A stretch of 64,000 nt of DNA from an uncultured beta proteobacterium (GTDB lineage: Bacteria > Pseudomonadota > Gammaproteobacteria > Burkholderiales > Burkholderiaceae). The notes beneath the pieces were generated by a model. The model made no database searches. It saw only the letters and a list, made by a program, of their open reading frames with translations, and was not told the origin of the DNA. This document shows positions 54,161 to 62,851 of this stretch, piece by piece (position 1 is the stretch's first letter; every line of letters starts with the position of its first letter). The stretch spans positions 1 through 64,000 of the forward strand of contig CAITHY010000058.1 of the NCBI GenBank assembly GCA_903892315.1, read 5' to 3'. Position numbers and translations under genes: made by a program.

Positions 54161-54167
54161 TAAAGAT

Positions 54168-55067
54168 TTAATATTGCTTTTGAAATTGCAGGGCGGTCTT
54201 GATGGTTTGAAAGTGAATAGCCACAGTGGACTCAATTTCTTTACCATAGCCGCCCGCCATTGAAAATGCGATAGGTAGCTGCTTACCAAATGCATACTCA
54301 AATACCATCTCATCCCGTAAGCGCATTCCTTTTGTGCTGACATTCAGCCTTCCTAGACGATCGCTTTCATGAGGGTCTGCACCAGCTAAGAATAGGAGGC
54401 AGTCTGGCTTAAAACGTGAATCCAGTTGATCCAGGGATTGGCTCAGGGCATGTAAATAGCTTGCATCATCACAGCCATCTACCAACCCTAAATCAAGATC
54501 GCTTACCTCTTTTTTAAAAGGGAAATTATTTTCCCCATGAATGGAGAGGGTAAAAATAGAACTATCATTTTGTAAGATCGATGCAGTACCATTACCTTGA
54601 TGTACATCTAAATCAATCACTGCAATCTTTAAAGATGAGTTGATTTCTTTTTGTAAAGCACGGGCAGCAATAGCTGAATCATTGAAAACACAAAACCCAC
54701 TGCCAGCATCTCGATAAGCATGGTGAGTGCCGCCCGCAAGATTGGCGGCAACACCTTCTCTTAAAGCAGTTTTCGCTGCAGCTACTGTGGCGCCTGCTGA
54801 ACGACGCGAGCGCTCCACCATCAACTCACTCCACGGAAATCCAATTTCTCTTTGCTCTTGCGGGGAAAGCTTCCCCTCAATGACTTTAATGAGATAACTA
54901 GGGTCGTGCGCATACAAAATTTGGGTGTCAGTAGCTGCTGGTGCCTCTACCAGTTCTATATTTTCTTCTGTGCCCACTAAATCACGTAAGCGCGAATACT
55001 TTTCCATTGGGAAGCGATGGCCCTCTGGAAGCGGTAGTACAAAGTGGTCGGTATAAAACGCTTTCAC
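54168..55067 (-). CDS. Histone deacetylase-superfamily protein
   Basis: 299 residues with the HDAC metal-site motif VIDLDVHQGNGTASIL and GGTHHAYRDAGSGFCVFNDSAIAA, plus DPHESDRLGRL and MAGGYG. Bacterial members deacetylate polyamines, small metabolites or proteins such as acetyl-CoA synthetase. The GTG start at 55067 lies 6 bp after the DUF2237 stop, so the two are co-transcribed. Confidence 0.9.
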   Translation of the reverse strand: MKAFYTDHFVLPLPEGHRFPMEKYSRLRDLVGTEENIELVEAPAATDTQILYAHDPSYLIKVIEGKLSPQEQREIGFPWSELMVERSRRSAGATVAAAKTALREGVAANLAGGTHHAYRDAGSGFCVFNDSAIAARALQKEINSSLKIAVIDLDVHQGNGTASILQNDSSIFTLSIHGENNFPFKKEVSDLDLGLVDGCDDASYLHALSQSLDQLDSRFKPDCLLFLAGADPHESDRLGRLNVSTKGMRLRDEMVFEYAFGKQLPIAFSMAGGYGKEIESTVAIHFQTIKTALQFQKQY

Positions 55068-55073
55068 GCTTTT

Positions 55074-55448
55074 TCACATCTCTTTTGAGTATTCTTTCAG
55101 GACATTCAAAGGGACAGTCTCTAGGGCTTTGATGTGAGTACTTTCCAGTTTGATAGATGGCGCACATTGCGCATTGAATGCCTCTACCCAGCGGTTAATG
55201 CATAAGCACCATTGGTCACCCTCTACTAATCCTTGAAATTGATATTCTGGTCTAGGGGTGATGAGATCATTGCCTTTTTGCAAGCTAAATTGCAAAAACT
55301 CATTGGTCACAACGGCGCAAACTAGGTGACTACCCACATCCTCCTCATTGGTTTTGCAGCATCCATCCCTAAAGAACCCTGTTAAAGGATCAAAAGAGCA
55401 GGGAATAAGGGGTTCACCAAAAACATTCAGAGCAATTTCTTTTTGCAT
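55074..55448 (-). CDS. DUF2237-family protein
   Basis: About 124 residues from the ATG at 55448. NVFGEPLIPCSFDPLTGFFRDGCC, KTNEEDVGSHLVCAVVT and GDQWCLCINRWVEA are the hallmarks of DUF2237; several cysteines could bind a metal. The longer frame to 55532 would overlap the divergent DCC gene and adds an unrelated segment, so I reject it. Transcribed with the HDAC-like gene. Function is unknown. Confidence 0.85.
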   Translation of the reverse strand: MQKEIALNVFGEPLIPCSFDPLTGFFRDGCCKTNEEDVGSHLVCAVVTNEFLQFSLQKGNDLITPRPEYQFQGLVEGDQWCLCINRWVEAFNAQCAPSIKLESTHIKALETVPLNVLKEYSKEM

Positions 55449-55509
55449 AGCAACCTTAACAATATCTGTGTCAGCCAGTTTATTGAATAAGCCGTAAACT
55501 TGCAGAACA

Positions 55510-55920
55510 ATGAGCCAATTAGAAAAACTCACCTTGTTTTACGATGGCGCTTGCCCGTTGTGCCAGGCGGAGATCCTCTTTTTATCGGGGCGCAACCAAG
55601 GCAATTTATTGAGCTTTGTTGACATTAATTCTGAGCAGTATGACCCTCAAAAGGTAGGGGTCTCCTGTGAGGCCGCATTGGCAGCGATGTATGGTCAGTT
55701 TGCGAGTGGCAAACTGATACAAGGCGTCTCCGTTTTTCCGGAGGCCTACCGTCGTGCAAACTTACCTGGTATGGCTTGGTTCTTTTCAAGACAATCGCTT
55801 CAACCATTCCTCAAGCTCGGTTACTTATTTTTTGCCAAGAATAGGCATGCTATTTCCAGCTTTCTTGGGCCGGCAGCATTACGATTGGTGAAAGCTCGCT
55901 CAAGGTCGGTGCCGCAATGA
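55510..55920 (+). CDS. DCC-family thiol-disulfide protein (DUF393)
   Basis: 136 residues with the defining motif D12-G-A-C15-P-L-C18 (LFYDGACPLCQAEI). The family is thioredoxin-like and usually assigned to electron transfer or disulfide exchange. The start is divergent from DUF2237 by about 60 bp. The stop overlaps the next start by 4 bases (ATGA), making it first of a three-gene run with the chalcone-isomerase-like and DUF3833 genes. Confidence 0.87.
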   Translation: MSQLEKLTLFYDGACPLCQAEILFLSGRNQGNLLSFVDINSEQYDPQKVGVSCEAALAAMYGQFASGKLIQGVSVFPEAYRRANLPGMAWFFSRQSLQPFLKLGYLFFAKNRHAISSFLGPAALRLVKARSRSVPQ

Positions 55921-56465
55921 AGAAAGTTTACCCACTGCTCATCGCCGCTCTGCTAACTTGCTTGGTACCACAGAGCTTTGCTCGCGATGCTTTGGAGGTG
56001 CCGGCACACTTAAGTACTGCAAAACTCCAAGGAAGTGGTCGACTGACGTGGTGGGGCCTACATATTTACGATGCCTCTTTTTATAGGGTGGGCTCACTGT
56101 CTTCCTCTGAGTTTGCATTGGATATGCGCTATCAAAAATCGTTCTCTGGTAAATCAATTGCCAATCGGAGTGTAGAGGAAATGAAGCGCACTGGCGTGCC
56201 AGAGGATCAGGCTACTTTTTGGGGCAAGGAGTTGGCCTCTTTCTTGCCTAATGTGGAGTCGGGGCAAACTTTGACGGCTATCTATTCACCTAAGCAAGGG
56301 ACGATTTTCTATCACGATGGCAAGCAAATCGCACAAATACCTGGGGCAGAGTTTCCAAAAGCATTTTTTGGAATTTGGCTTGATCCAAAAACAAGCGCCC
56401 CTAAACTCAGAGCAGAGTTATTAGGACAAACCTGTCCACCACCACTTTTTAATGAGGCTTGTTAA
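55917..56465 (+). CDS. Exported chalcone-isomerase-like protein
   Basis: 182 residues with a signal peptide (cleavage near residue 22, SFA before RDALEV) and the chalcone-isomerase-like fold seen in many proteobacteria (GSGRLTWWGLHIYDASFYRVG, LDMRYQKSFSGKSIANRSVEEM, FFGIWLDPKTSAPKLRAELLG). It does not make flavonoids; relatives are often linked to light or membrane stress genes. It overlaps the DCC gene and is 3 bp before DUF3833. Confidence 0.87.
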   Translation: MKKVYPLLIAALLTCLVPQSFARDALEVPAHLSTAKLQGSGRLTWWGLHIYDASFYRVGSLSSSEFALDMRYQKSFSGKSIANRSVEEMKRTGVPEDQATFWGKELASFLPNVESGQTLTAIYSPKQGTIFYHDGKQIAQIPGAEFPKAFFGIWLDPKTSAPKLRAELLGQTCPPPLFNEAC

Positions 56466-56468
56466 GCT

Positions 56469-57017
56469 ATGAAATCTTTTTTTACACGCCTTGCATTCGC
56501 AATATTTTGTGGGACGCTTTTAGTCTCATGCTCCTCGCCTCAGGTTTCTCAATATTCGGCTGAGAAACCAGCTTTAGATCTGAGTGAATACTTTTCTGGA
56601 ACGATTGATGCCTATGGCATCTTTACTGACCGCAGTGGTGAAGTGAAAAAGCGCTTTACTGTGCTGATCAAAGCAAATTGGACGGTAGTTGAAGGTAAGA
56701 AAGTGGGAACCTTAGATGAACGTTTTGAATATTCTGATGGCACAAAGCAAACACGCATCTGGACGCTCACTGAGCAATCTCCAGGTAACTACATTGGTAG
56801 GGCTGATGATGTGGTGGGTAATGCACAGGGCCAGCTCGCTGGAAATGCGCTGAATTGGACTTACACCCTCGCTTTACCTGTAGATGGGACTATTTATAAC
56901 GTGCAATTTAATGATTGGATGTACCTAATTACCCCCAAAGTAATGCTCAATAAGGCCAAGATGAGTAAGTTTGGGATTGATTTGGGTGAGGTGACTTTAA
57001 GCTTCTACAAGCGCTAA
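56469..57017 (+). CDS. DUF3833-family lipoprotein
   Basis: 182 residues with a lipoprotein signal (GTLLVSCSS) and YFSGTIDAYGIFTDRSGEVKKRFTVLIKANW, ELTYTLALPVDGTIYNVQFNDWMYLI-like beta strands typical of DUF3833. This family often pairs with chalcone-isomerase-like and photolyase genes in ChrR/sigma-E-type regulons. Here it lies 3 bp after the chalcone-isomerase-like gene. Confidence 0.82.
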   Translation: MKSFFTRLAFAIFCGTLLVSCSSPQVSQYSAEKPALDLSEYFSGTIDAYGIFTDRSGEVKKRFTVLIKANWTVVEGKKVGTLDERFEYSDGTKQTRIWTLTEQSPGNYIGRADDVVGNAQGQLAGNALNWTYTLALPVDGTIYNVQFNDWMYLITPKVMLNKAKMSKFGIDLGEVTLSFYKR

Positions 57018-57087
57018 GCAAAAGCACCGGATTTGTGTCACACTTTCCTGGAGGTCGCTCTTATGCGCCTCATCCAAGGAGATCAAG

Positions 57088-57621
57088 ATGATTCAGAAAT
57101 TACAGCACGCTTCCATTGCTCTATCCGTTCTGGGAATGTTGTCATTAGTGGCATGCCAATCGATGGAGCAAGGCACAGGTCAAAAAGCCAGCGCAAGCCT
57201 TGACTCAAGATCAGGCTCCCAGGCGAAGGGTGAAGTGGCATTTATCTGGCAAGGAGATGATGTTCTCATCAATGGTCAGTTTTCTGGATTAAAACCAAAC
57301 TCAGAGCAAGGCTTCCATGTTCATGAAAAAGGGGATTGCTCGGCGCCAGATGCAACCAGCGCGGGTGGTCACTTCAATCCAGAAACCAAATCCCATGGTA
57401 TGCCCAATAGTGGCATGAATCATGCAGGAGATTTACCCAACATTAAGTCTGATGCCAATGGCAACGCAACTTATATCGCTAAGTTACATGGATTCGCTGT
57501 GAATGCAGGCCCAACTGGAATCGTTGGCCGCTCAGTGGTAGTGCATAGAGATCCGGATGATTACAAATCCCAGCCTGCTGGAAATTCTGGCCCACGCATT
57601 GCCTGTGGCTTGATTCAGTAA
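57088..57621 (+). CDS. sodC: Cu-Zn superoxide dismutase lipoprotein
   Basis: 177 residues: N-terminal signal with lipobox-like LSLVAC, then the Cu/Zn site GFHVHEKGDCS, GGHFNPETKSHG, HAGDLPNIKSDANG, VVVHRDPDDY and the C-terminal GPRIACGLI with its disulfide partner. It removes superoxide in the periplasm. Good ribosome binding site (AAGGAGA). Confidence 0.95.
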   Translation: MIQKLQHASIALSVLGMLSLVACQSMEQGTGQKASASLDSRSGSQAKGEVAFIWQGDDVLINGQFSGLKPNSEQGFHVHEKGDCSAPDATSAGGHFNPETKSHGMPNSGMNHAGDLPNIKSDANGNATYIAKLHGFAVNAGPTGIVGRSVVVHRDPDDYKSQPAGNSGPRIACGLIQ

Positions 57622-57660
57622 TCGCAGCTATTTATTCAATTAGTACGTACAGGGCATTTC

Positions 57661-58104
57661 ATGAGAATCGAAGATACCGATCCAGCGCGACATGCTGGGA
57701 TTGAATATCCAATGGAGGTGGGCGCCCCCGTATTTGCACCCATCAAAGTTACTGAGGAAAAAGATAAGGCTGTTAATGTAGCCCGCCAGAATGCCAAGCT
57801 CGAGTATGACCGCATTATGGAGCAGGCTGAAGTTCTGATGAAACAGGCTAAAGCATTGCAAGCAAGACTCGATGCTACAGAGATGGTGCATAGCGCTAAA
57901 TTTGGTTTTAATCCTATTCATGGAAAAATTTACCATCTGTACTATGACGGTAGAAATAGTACTAATGTATTAATTCAGAATGGCCCAAAAGAATGGAGTT
58001 GCGGTATTCCAGACGGCTGGACTTATTCGATGGCAGTTAAGAAGTTAGGTGACAGTACTTGGGCGGTAATTGAAGAGGATTCTTCTGGCGCCCTTACTGT
58101 ATGA
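57661..58104 (+). CDS. DUF2452-family protein
   Basis: 147 residues: a helical stretch (QNAKLEYDRIMEQAEVLMKQAKALQARLDA) followed by a compact domain KFGFNPIHGKIYHLYYDGRN, as in DUF2452. There is no signal peptide. It stands 40 bp after sodC, and the quinone oxidoreductase gene follows after 33 bp. Function is unknown. Confidence 0.78.
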   Translation: MRIEDTDPARHAGIEYPMEVGAPVFAPIKVTEEKDKAVNVARQNAKLEYDRIMEQAEVLMKQAKALQARLDATEMVHSAKFGFNPIHGKIYHLYYDGRNSTNVLIQNGPKEWSCGIPDGWTYSMAVKKLGDSTWAVIEEDSSGALTV

Positions 58105-58137
58105 TGTTTTTCTCTATAAAAAATAATTAGGTGACCT

Positions 58138-59118
58138 GTGACAAAAGCTCGAGTCGTTAGTCTTACTGAACTAGGTAGTGCAGACGTAATCAAATTGATT
58201 GATAAAGAATTGCCGCCACCTGCAAAAGGTGAAGTACAACTCCGTCAAACTGCTATTGGATTTAATTTCATAGACGTATATCAGCGCTCAGGCGTTTATC
58301 CATTAGAGATGCCTACGGGCCTTGGGCATGAGGCCACGGGTGTGGTTGAGGCTTTAGGCGAAGGCGTCACTGATTTAAAAGTGGGTGACCGCGTTGTTTA
58401 TATGAATGCCGGGATCGGCGCCTATGCAAGCGCACGTAATGTTGCGGCCGACAAATTGGTTCTTCTGCCAAGCAATATTTCTGATGAAGTGGCCGCAGCG
58501 GTTTTCTTCAAAGCAATGACTGCGCAATACCTTGTTCAGAAAACCTATAAAGTTAAAGCGGGTGATGTTGTGCTGGTGCATGCAGCTGCTGGCGGCGTTG
58601 GTCAAATTTTGGCTGGCTGGGCAAAAGCCTTGGGCGCATTTGTTGTTGGTACCGTGGGTTCTCCAGCAAAGTTTGCGGCTGCTAAGGAAGCAGGTTGCGA
58701 TGCTGTTGTTGATTACTCTCAAGCAAATTGGGTTGAAGAAGTGATTAAAGCCGCTGGTGGCAAAAAAGCCAATGTGGTCTATGACTCTGTTGCTAAAACT
58801 ACTTTCTTAGGCTCTTTGGATTGCACTGCTCCCTTTGGAACAGTTGCTTTGTTTGGCGCTGCTTCAGGGCCAGCTCCAGAAATTCAGCCAGAGATCTTAA
58901 ATAAGAAGGGCTGCCTATTTTTAACAAGACCTTCTGTATTTCCGCACAATGCTACTCCAGCCTTGTTAAAAGAAAATGCTAAAGCAGTATTTGATGCAAT
59001 TGCCAAAGGGCAGGTCAAGGTACAAATTGGCGCTCAGTTTTCTTTAGAGCAAGCCGCTGATGCGCACCGTGCCGCTGAGGGACGAAAAGTTTCAGGCGCC
59101 ATCGTCATGACGCCATAA
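58138..59118 (+). CDS. qor: Quinone oxidoreductase, zinc-independent MDR family
   Basis: 326 residues with GHEATGVVEALGEGV, and the NADPH-binding HAAAGGVGQILAGWAKALGA; the zinc-binding cysteines of alcohol dehydrogenases are missing, as in QOR. It reduces quinones by one electron, or other enones, using NADPH. The GTG start at 58138 has only GGTGA upstream. A strong terminator at 59142 follows. Confidence 0.92.
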   Translation: MTKARVVSLTELGSADVIKLIDKELPPPAKGEVQLRQTAIGFNFIDVYQRSGVYPLEMPTGLGHEATGVVEALGEGVTDLKVGDRVVYMNAGIGAYASARNVAADKLVLLPSNISDEVAAAVFFKAMTAQYLVQKTYKVKAGDVVLVHAAAGGVGQILAGWAKALGAFVVGTVGSPAKFAAAKEAGCDAVVDYSQANWVEEVIKAAGGKKANVVYDSVAKTTFLGSLDCTAPFGTVALFGAASGPAPEIQPEILNKKGCLFLTRPSVFPHNATPALLKENAKAVFDAIAKGQVKVQIGAQFSLEQAADAHRAAEGRKVSGAIVMTP

Positions 59119-59141
59119 GCTGAAGTGTCTTAGCGTACATA

Positions 59142-59167
59142 GGCCCCGTGGATGCGGGGCTTTTTTT
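59142..59167 (+). terminator. Intrinsic terminator after qor
   Basis: GCCCCG pairs with CGGGGC around TGGATG, followed by T7. Confidence 0.95.
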
Positions 59168-59195
59168 ATGCATCAATCGGACGTAAGATGGAAGT

Positions 59196-59606
59196 ATGAA
59201 AACACTCCTCAAAATCCTGCTCGCCACTCAACTGATATTTTTGAGCCCTTGGTCCCTAGCGCAAATTCCTGAAACACAGCATTCGCAGGGAATTTCTTAT
59301 ATTACTGGTGGTGTGGGCGAGGGAGAGGCCGTTGCGATTTTGGCTGATGCAAAGCAATGGCCATTGCTATTAGAAATGTCTCAAATAGAAAACGGCAGGG
59401 GGGTTTGGATCTTTGGGGCGACCATTAAAATCAAGGGTTCCAAAAATCAGATGATTTTTGACGCTCAAGCAGATGGGCCGTATATGCTAATTAATCTTGA
59501 GTCTGGCGACTATGTGATTGAGGCAGCCTACGAAGGGGTAGTCCAAAAGAGAATGCTTTCTATTAAGGCCAGCTCACCACAAAAGATTTCCCTTTTTTGG
59601 AAATAG
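59196..59606 (+). CDS. Exported small protein, carboxypeptidase-regulatory-like
   Basis: 136 residues with a signal peptide (cleavage near residue 22, SLA before QIPETQ). The rest is a small beta-sandwich-like region (GPYMLINLESGDYVIEAAYEGVVQKRMLSI), reminiscent of carboxypeptidase-regulatory domains. I do not recognise a specific family. It lies alone between qor and the metallo-beta-lactamase-fold gene. Confidence 0.7.
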   Translation: MKTLLKILLATQLIFLSPWSLAQIPETQHSQGISYITGGVGEGEAVAILADAKQWPLLLEMSQIENGRGVWIFGATIKIKGSKNQMIFDAQADGPYMLINLESGDYVIEAAYEGVVQKRMLSIKASSPQKISLFWK

Positions 59607-59697
59607 TCTCTAGAAAATTGACGCATTGCATCATAAGCCTAAACAATCAATTTGGTCTATAGTTCCCTGATTACAACAATCATTAGGAGGGGTGTTA

Positions 59698-60552
59698 ATG
59701 AAATGCTTTTCAACTAAAAGCGGTTTGGGTGTATTGCTCTCTGCAATATTGGTTTCAACAGCCCCATTAGCTAGTGCGCAGAATTCCTCCGCTGCAGGTG
59801 CTCAAAGCAAGACTGAGGCGCTGTGGCTTGGGCAGGCGGGATTCCGCATCAAATCTCCCCAGGGAAAAATGATTTTGATTGACCCCTGGATTACTGGTGG
59901 ACCTAAGACGCCTCCGATATACAAGAATGATTTAGCGGCTATTGGACCGATTGATGTGCTGCTAGTAACACACGCGCACGTTGACCACCTTGGCGATGCT
60001 CCGGCTGTAGCGAAGATGAATAACATCAAGCTATATGGCCCAGCCGATATGGTGACACCACTAACTACTTTGGGAATTTTGCCGGCAGATTTAGGTCATC
60101 GCTTTAATAAAACAGGACGAGTGAATCCTGCGCCCGGCATCACAGTGACGGCTGTGCAGGCTGAACACTCTTCCTTATTGGTTTGGAAAAATCCAGTCAC
60201 AGAGAAAATGGAATCGCATCCGGCTGGTGAACCTATGGGATACATCATTGAGCTTGAGAATGGTTTTAAGATTTGGCATATGGGAGACACCGGCTTATTT
60301 AGCGATATGAAATTCATTAGCGAACACTACAAGCCTGATTTAGTGATGGTTCCGATTGGTGGTAATTTCACGATGGCGCCAGAGGATGCCGCATATGCGC
60401 TAAAAACTTGGATTAAGCCAAAGATGGTCATCCCAATGCACTACAACTCCAATCCGATGACAAAGGGCACATTGGCAGAATTCCAAGCTGCAATGAAGGG
60501 TAGCAATATCAAGATCATTCCAATGACCGAGGGCGAAACCGTCCAGTTTTAA
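59698..60552 (+). CDS. Exported metallo-beta-lactamase-fold hydrolase (UPF0173-like)
   Basis: About 284 residues from the ATG at 59698, which has AGGAGG seven bases upstream; GTG 59692 lies only one base from it and is unlikely. A signal peptide (cleavage near ASA/QNSS) precedes the MBL fold with HAHVDHLGDAP, a later metal site in WHMGDTGLF and PMHYN. The UPF0173 proteins I know lack export signals, so a periplasmic version is unusual. Substrate unknown. Confidence 0.87.
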   Translation: MKCFSTKSGLGVLLSAILVSTAPLASAQNSSAAGAQSKTEALWLGQAGFRIKSPQGKMILIDPWITGGPKTPPIYKNDLAAIGPIDVLLVTHAHVDHLGDAPAVAKMNNIKLYGPADMVTPLTTLGILPADLGHRFNKTGRVNPAPGITVTAVQAEHSSLLVWKNPVTEKMESHPAGEPMGYIIELENGFKIWHMGDTGLFSDMKFISEHYKPDLVMVPIGGNFTMAPEDAAYALKTWIKPKMVIPMHYNSNPMTKGTLAEFQAAMKGSNIKIIPMTEGETVQF

Positions 60553-60574
60553 AGAAGTTTCGGTCTGCAGCTCT

Positions 60575-60602
60575 AACCCCGCAACCATTGCGGGGTTTTT
60601 TA
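60575..60602 (+). terminator. Intrinsic terminator after MBL-fold gene
   Basis: AACCCCGCAA pairs with TTGCGGGGTT around CCA, with a T-run. Confidence 0.95.
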
Positions 60603-60631
60603 TTGCCAGGGGATTGCATTTAGTTCGCATT

Positions 60632-60658
60632 AGTACTAAACTAGTTCTAGTTAGTACT
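60632..60658. promoter_or_regulatory. Inverted repeat upstream of marR, probable operator
   Basis: AGTACTAAACTAG (60632-60644) and CTAGTTAGTACT (60647-60658) form an inverted repeat with one extra base, ending 13 bp before the marR start. It fits an autorepressed MarR operon. Confidence 0.7.
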
Positions 60659-60671
60659 TTATATCAACCAA

Positions 60672-61085
60672 ATGAATTTTCTGCCAACCCTACGCAAGCT
60701 CGTTTCTGCCTATCAGGCCTTTGAACGGTATTCAGCGCCGCATATTAAAGATATGGGGCTGACGATGACGCAGTTTGATGTGATTGCTACCTTAGGGAAT
60801 CAACCGCCCATGAGCTGTAAGCAATTAGGCGAGAAAACTTTGGTAACTAAGGGCACTCTTACTGGAGTGCTAGAGCGTTTAGAGGCAAAAGGATTGATTG
60901 AACGCCAGGCAAATATTGACGATGCCCGCAGTCAGTTGATCGGCTTAACTATTTCGGGGCAAGCGCTTTTTCAGAAAGTCTTTCCAGAGCATTTGGAGTA
61001 TTTGAATACAGCATTTAAAAAATTATCATCAGATGAATTAAAGCAGCTTGAGGAATCACTTGGGCTGTTGAAAAATATTTTTTAA
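60672..61085 (+). CDS. MarR-family transcriptional regulator
   Basis: 137 residues, a short MarR protein: the winged helix at about 40-90 (PMSCKQLGEKTLVTKGTLTGVLERLEAKGLIERQ) ends in the wing with D-x-R (NIDDARSQLIGLT). It probably represses the following flavodoxin-cytochrome b561-YceI genes, acting through the inverted repeat just upstream, and likely responds to a quinone or oxidant. Confidence 0.92.
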   Translation: MNFLPTLRKLVSAYQAFERYSAPHIKDMGLTMTQFDVIATLGNQPPMSCKQLGEKTLVTKGTLTGVLERLEAKGLIERQANIDDARSQLIGLTISGQALFQKVFPEHLEYLNTAFKKLSSDELKQLEESLGLLKNIF

Positions 61086-61125
61086 TTAAAGCAAGCTTTA
61101 AGGTCAACATTAAAAGGAGAAGGCA

Positions 61126-61680
61126 ATGAGTAAGGTAGCTGTGATATTTCATAGTGGCTATGGCCATACCGTAAAACAGGCAGAGGCGATTGCTAAAGGC
61201 GCCAATGGCACGTTGGTGGCGATTGATGCTGAGGGTAATATTTCTGATGCGCAGTGGGCTACATTAAATGAGGCTGACGCGATCGTATTTGGCTCTCCAA
61301 CCTATATGGGATCTGTGAGTTGGCAGTTTAAGAAGTTTGCCGATGCGAGCTCAAAACAATGGTTCTCTCAACAGTGGAAAGACAAAGTTTTTGGTGGGTT
61401 TACAAACTCAGCAACCATGAATGGCGATAAGCACTCCACCCTTCACTATTTCTTTACATTAGCAATGCAGCATTCAGGCTTGTGGGTTGGTACTGGTTTG
61501 ATGCCATCAAATTCTAAGGCTGCTAAGCGTGATGATATTAACTATGTTGGTTCATCTGCTGGTGCGATGATGCAAACACCATCTGATGCAAGTGCTGACG
61601 AGGTAAATGCAGGTGACCTTGAGACAGCAAGGCTTTATGGTGAGCGTGTTGCAAAAATTACTAAGCAGTTGCGTGGTTAA
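61126..61680 (+). CDS. Flavodoxin-fold NAD(P)H:quinone oxidoreductase (WrbA-like)
   Basis: 184 residues with the FMN-binding loop FHSGYGHTVKQAEAIAKG and FGSPTYMGSVSWQFKKF, typical of WrbA-like and related flavodoxin-fold reductases. It would reduce quinones by two electrons and so protect from redox cycling. A good ribosome binding site (AGGAGA) is present. The stop overlaps the cytochrome b561 start by one base. Confidence 0.88.
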   Translation: MSKVAVIFHSGYGHTVKQAEAIAKGANGTLVAIDAEGNISDAQWATLNEADAIVFGSPTYMGSVSWQFKKFADASSKQWFSQQWKDKVFGGFTNSATMNGDKHSTLHYFFTLAMQHSGLWVGTGLMPSNSKAAKRDDINYVGSSAGAMMQTPSDASADEVNAGDLETARLYGERVAKITKQLRG

Positions 61681-62228
61681 TGACTAAAGTTAGATATACC
61701 GCCATTGCCATCATCCTGCATTGGGTGATGGCGCTCTTTATCTTTGCCGCTTGGTCAATTGCGATTGCTGTGGCTGATTTGCCTCTGAGTCCAGCCAGAA
61801 TCACTGGCTTGAGTTGGCATAAATGGTTGGGGGTGACGATATTCTTTCTAGTGATATTGCGTTTATTGTGGCGAATGACCCATTCCGCACCTGCCTTGAA
61901 ACTTGCAATGCCTTTATGGCAAGAGCGGGCAATGCAATTCACTCATGCCGCCTTATATTTACTGATGCTTGCAATACCAGTAGTGGGTTGGTTAATGAGC
62001 TCCGCGAAGGGCTATACCGTCAATTACTTTGGCTTATTTGAATTGCCCGATCTAGTCGATAAAGATAAGGCGTTTGGCAATCAATTGAAAGAGGTGCATG
62101 AGCTTATGGCTAATGGCTTGATGGCTTTGGTTGGACTGCATATCTTGGCTGTGCTTAAGCACCAATTCATTGATAAGGATGGTTTGATTGGTCGAATGAC
62201 CTTTGGAGGTAGGACACATGAGAAGTAA
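61680..62228 (+). CDS. Cytochrome b561 family membrane protein
   Basis: 182 residues with four membrane helices and histidines placed to bind two b-haems (H14 in AIIILHWVM-like start, SWHKWLG, FTHAALYL, GLHILAVLKHQ). It transfers electrons between quinol and periplasmic acceptors. The YceJ-YceI gene pair of E. coli has the same layout. The next gene overlaps it by about 11 bases. Confidence 0.9.
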   Translation: MTKVRYTAIAIILHWVMALFIFAAWSIAIAVADLPLSPARITGLSWHKWLGVTIFFLVILRLLWRMTHSAPALKLAMPLWQERAMQFTHAALYLLMLAIPVVGWLMSSAKGYTVNYFGLFELPDLVDKDKAFGNQLKEVHELMANGLMALVGLHILAVLKHQFIDKDGLIGRMTFGGRTHEK

Positions 62229-62805
62229 TTTCATTAACCCCATTCGGATATTCGTTAAAGCGCTATTGCTCATAGTTGCCATTGGCCTTACAAGCATTTC
62301 TCATGGGGCAGAGTATTCATCAATAGATACTGGAAAAAGCAAAATCACTTTCACTAGTAAATTGATGGGCTCAAAAATTTCAGGAGGATTCGGAAAGTTT
62401 TCTGGGAAAGTCTCCTTCGATTCTGGTGAGCCAGAAAAAGCGAAAGCCAATTTGGTGATCGATATTGCTAGCTTTAACGCTGGCGGCGAGGAGTTACAAG
62501 AAGAGGCAAAGGGTAAAGATTGGTTCAGTACCAAACTCTTTCCGACGGCTAACTTTGTAACGGATTCTGTAAAAGTAACTGGACCCAATAGTCTGGATGC
62601 CCATGGCACTTTAACGATGAAAGGTAAGACTCTTCCACTATTGATTTCCGTCAAGTACCAGCCACAAGGCAAGCAGATGGTATTTGATGCCAACTTTCAG
62701 ATACTGAGATTGGATTTTGGCTTAGGCGCTGGAAACTGGGCCGATACTTCTGCAGTTGCTAATGAGGTGCCAGTAAATGTTCACCTCGTCTTAAATCAAA
62801 AATAG
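62218..62805 (+). CDS. YceI-family periplasmic protein (first copy)
   Basis: About 195 residues from the ATG at 62218, which has GGAGG about eight bases upstream; the ATG at 62203 lies before the ribosome binding site. A signal peptide (cleavage near SHG/AEYSS) precedes a lipocalin-like YceI barrel (SKITFTSKLMGSKISGGFGKFSGKVSF, LDAHGTLTMKGKTLPLLISV). YceI proteins bind isoprenoid quinones or lipids in the periplasm. Confidence 0.9.
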   Translation: MRSNFINPIRIFVKALLLIVAIGLTSISHGAEYSSIDTGKSKITFTSKLMGSKISGGFGKFSGKVSFDSGEPEKAKANLVIDIASFNAGGEELQEEAKGKDWFSTKLFPTANFVTDSVKVTGPNSLDAHGTLTMKGKTLPLLISVKYQPQGKQMVFDANFQILRLDFGLGAGNWADTSAVANEVPVNVHLVLNQK

Positions 62806-62851
62806 TTTTACAAATTAATTTACTCAATCCATTTTTTAACAGGAGAATTAC

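Noticed and set aside
55449..55532. Longer N-terminus for the DUF2237 gene
   Set aside because: It would overlap the divergent DCC gene start and adds a segment not typical of the family; ATG 55448 has an AAGG site.
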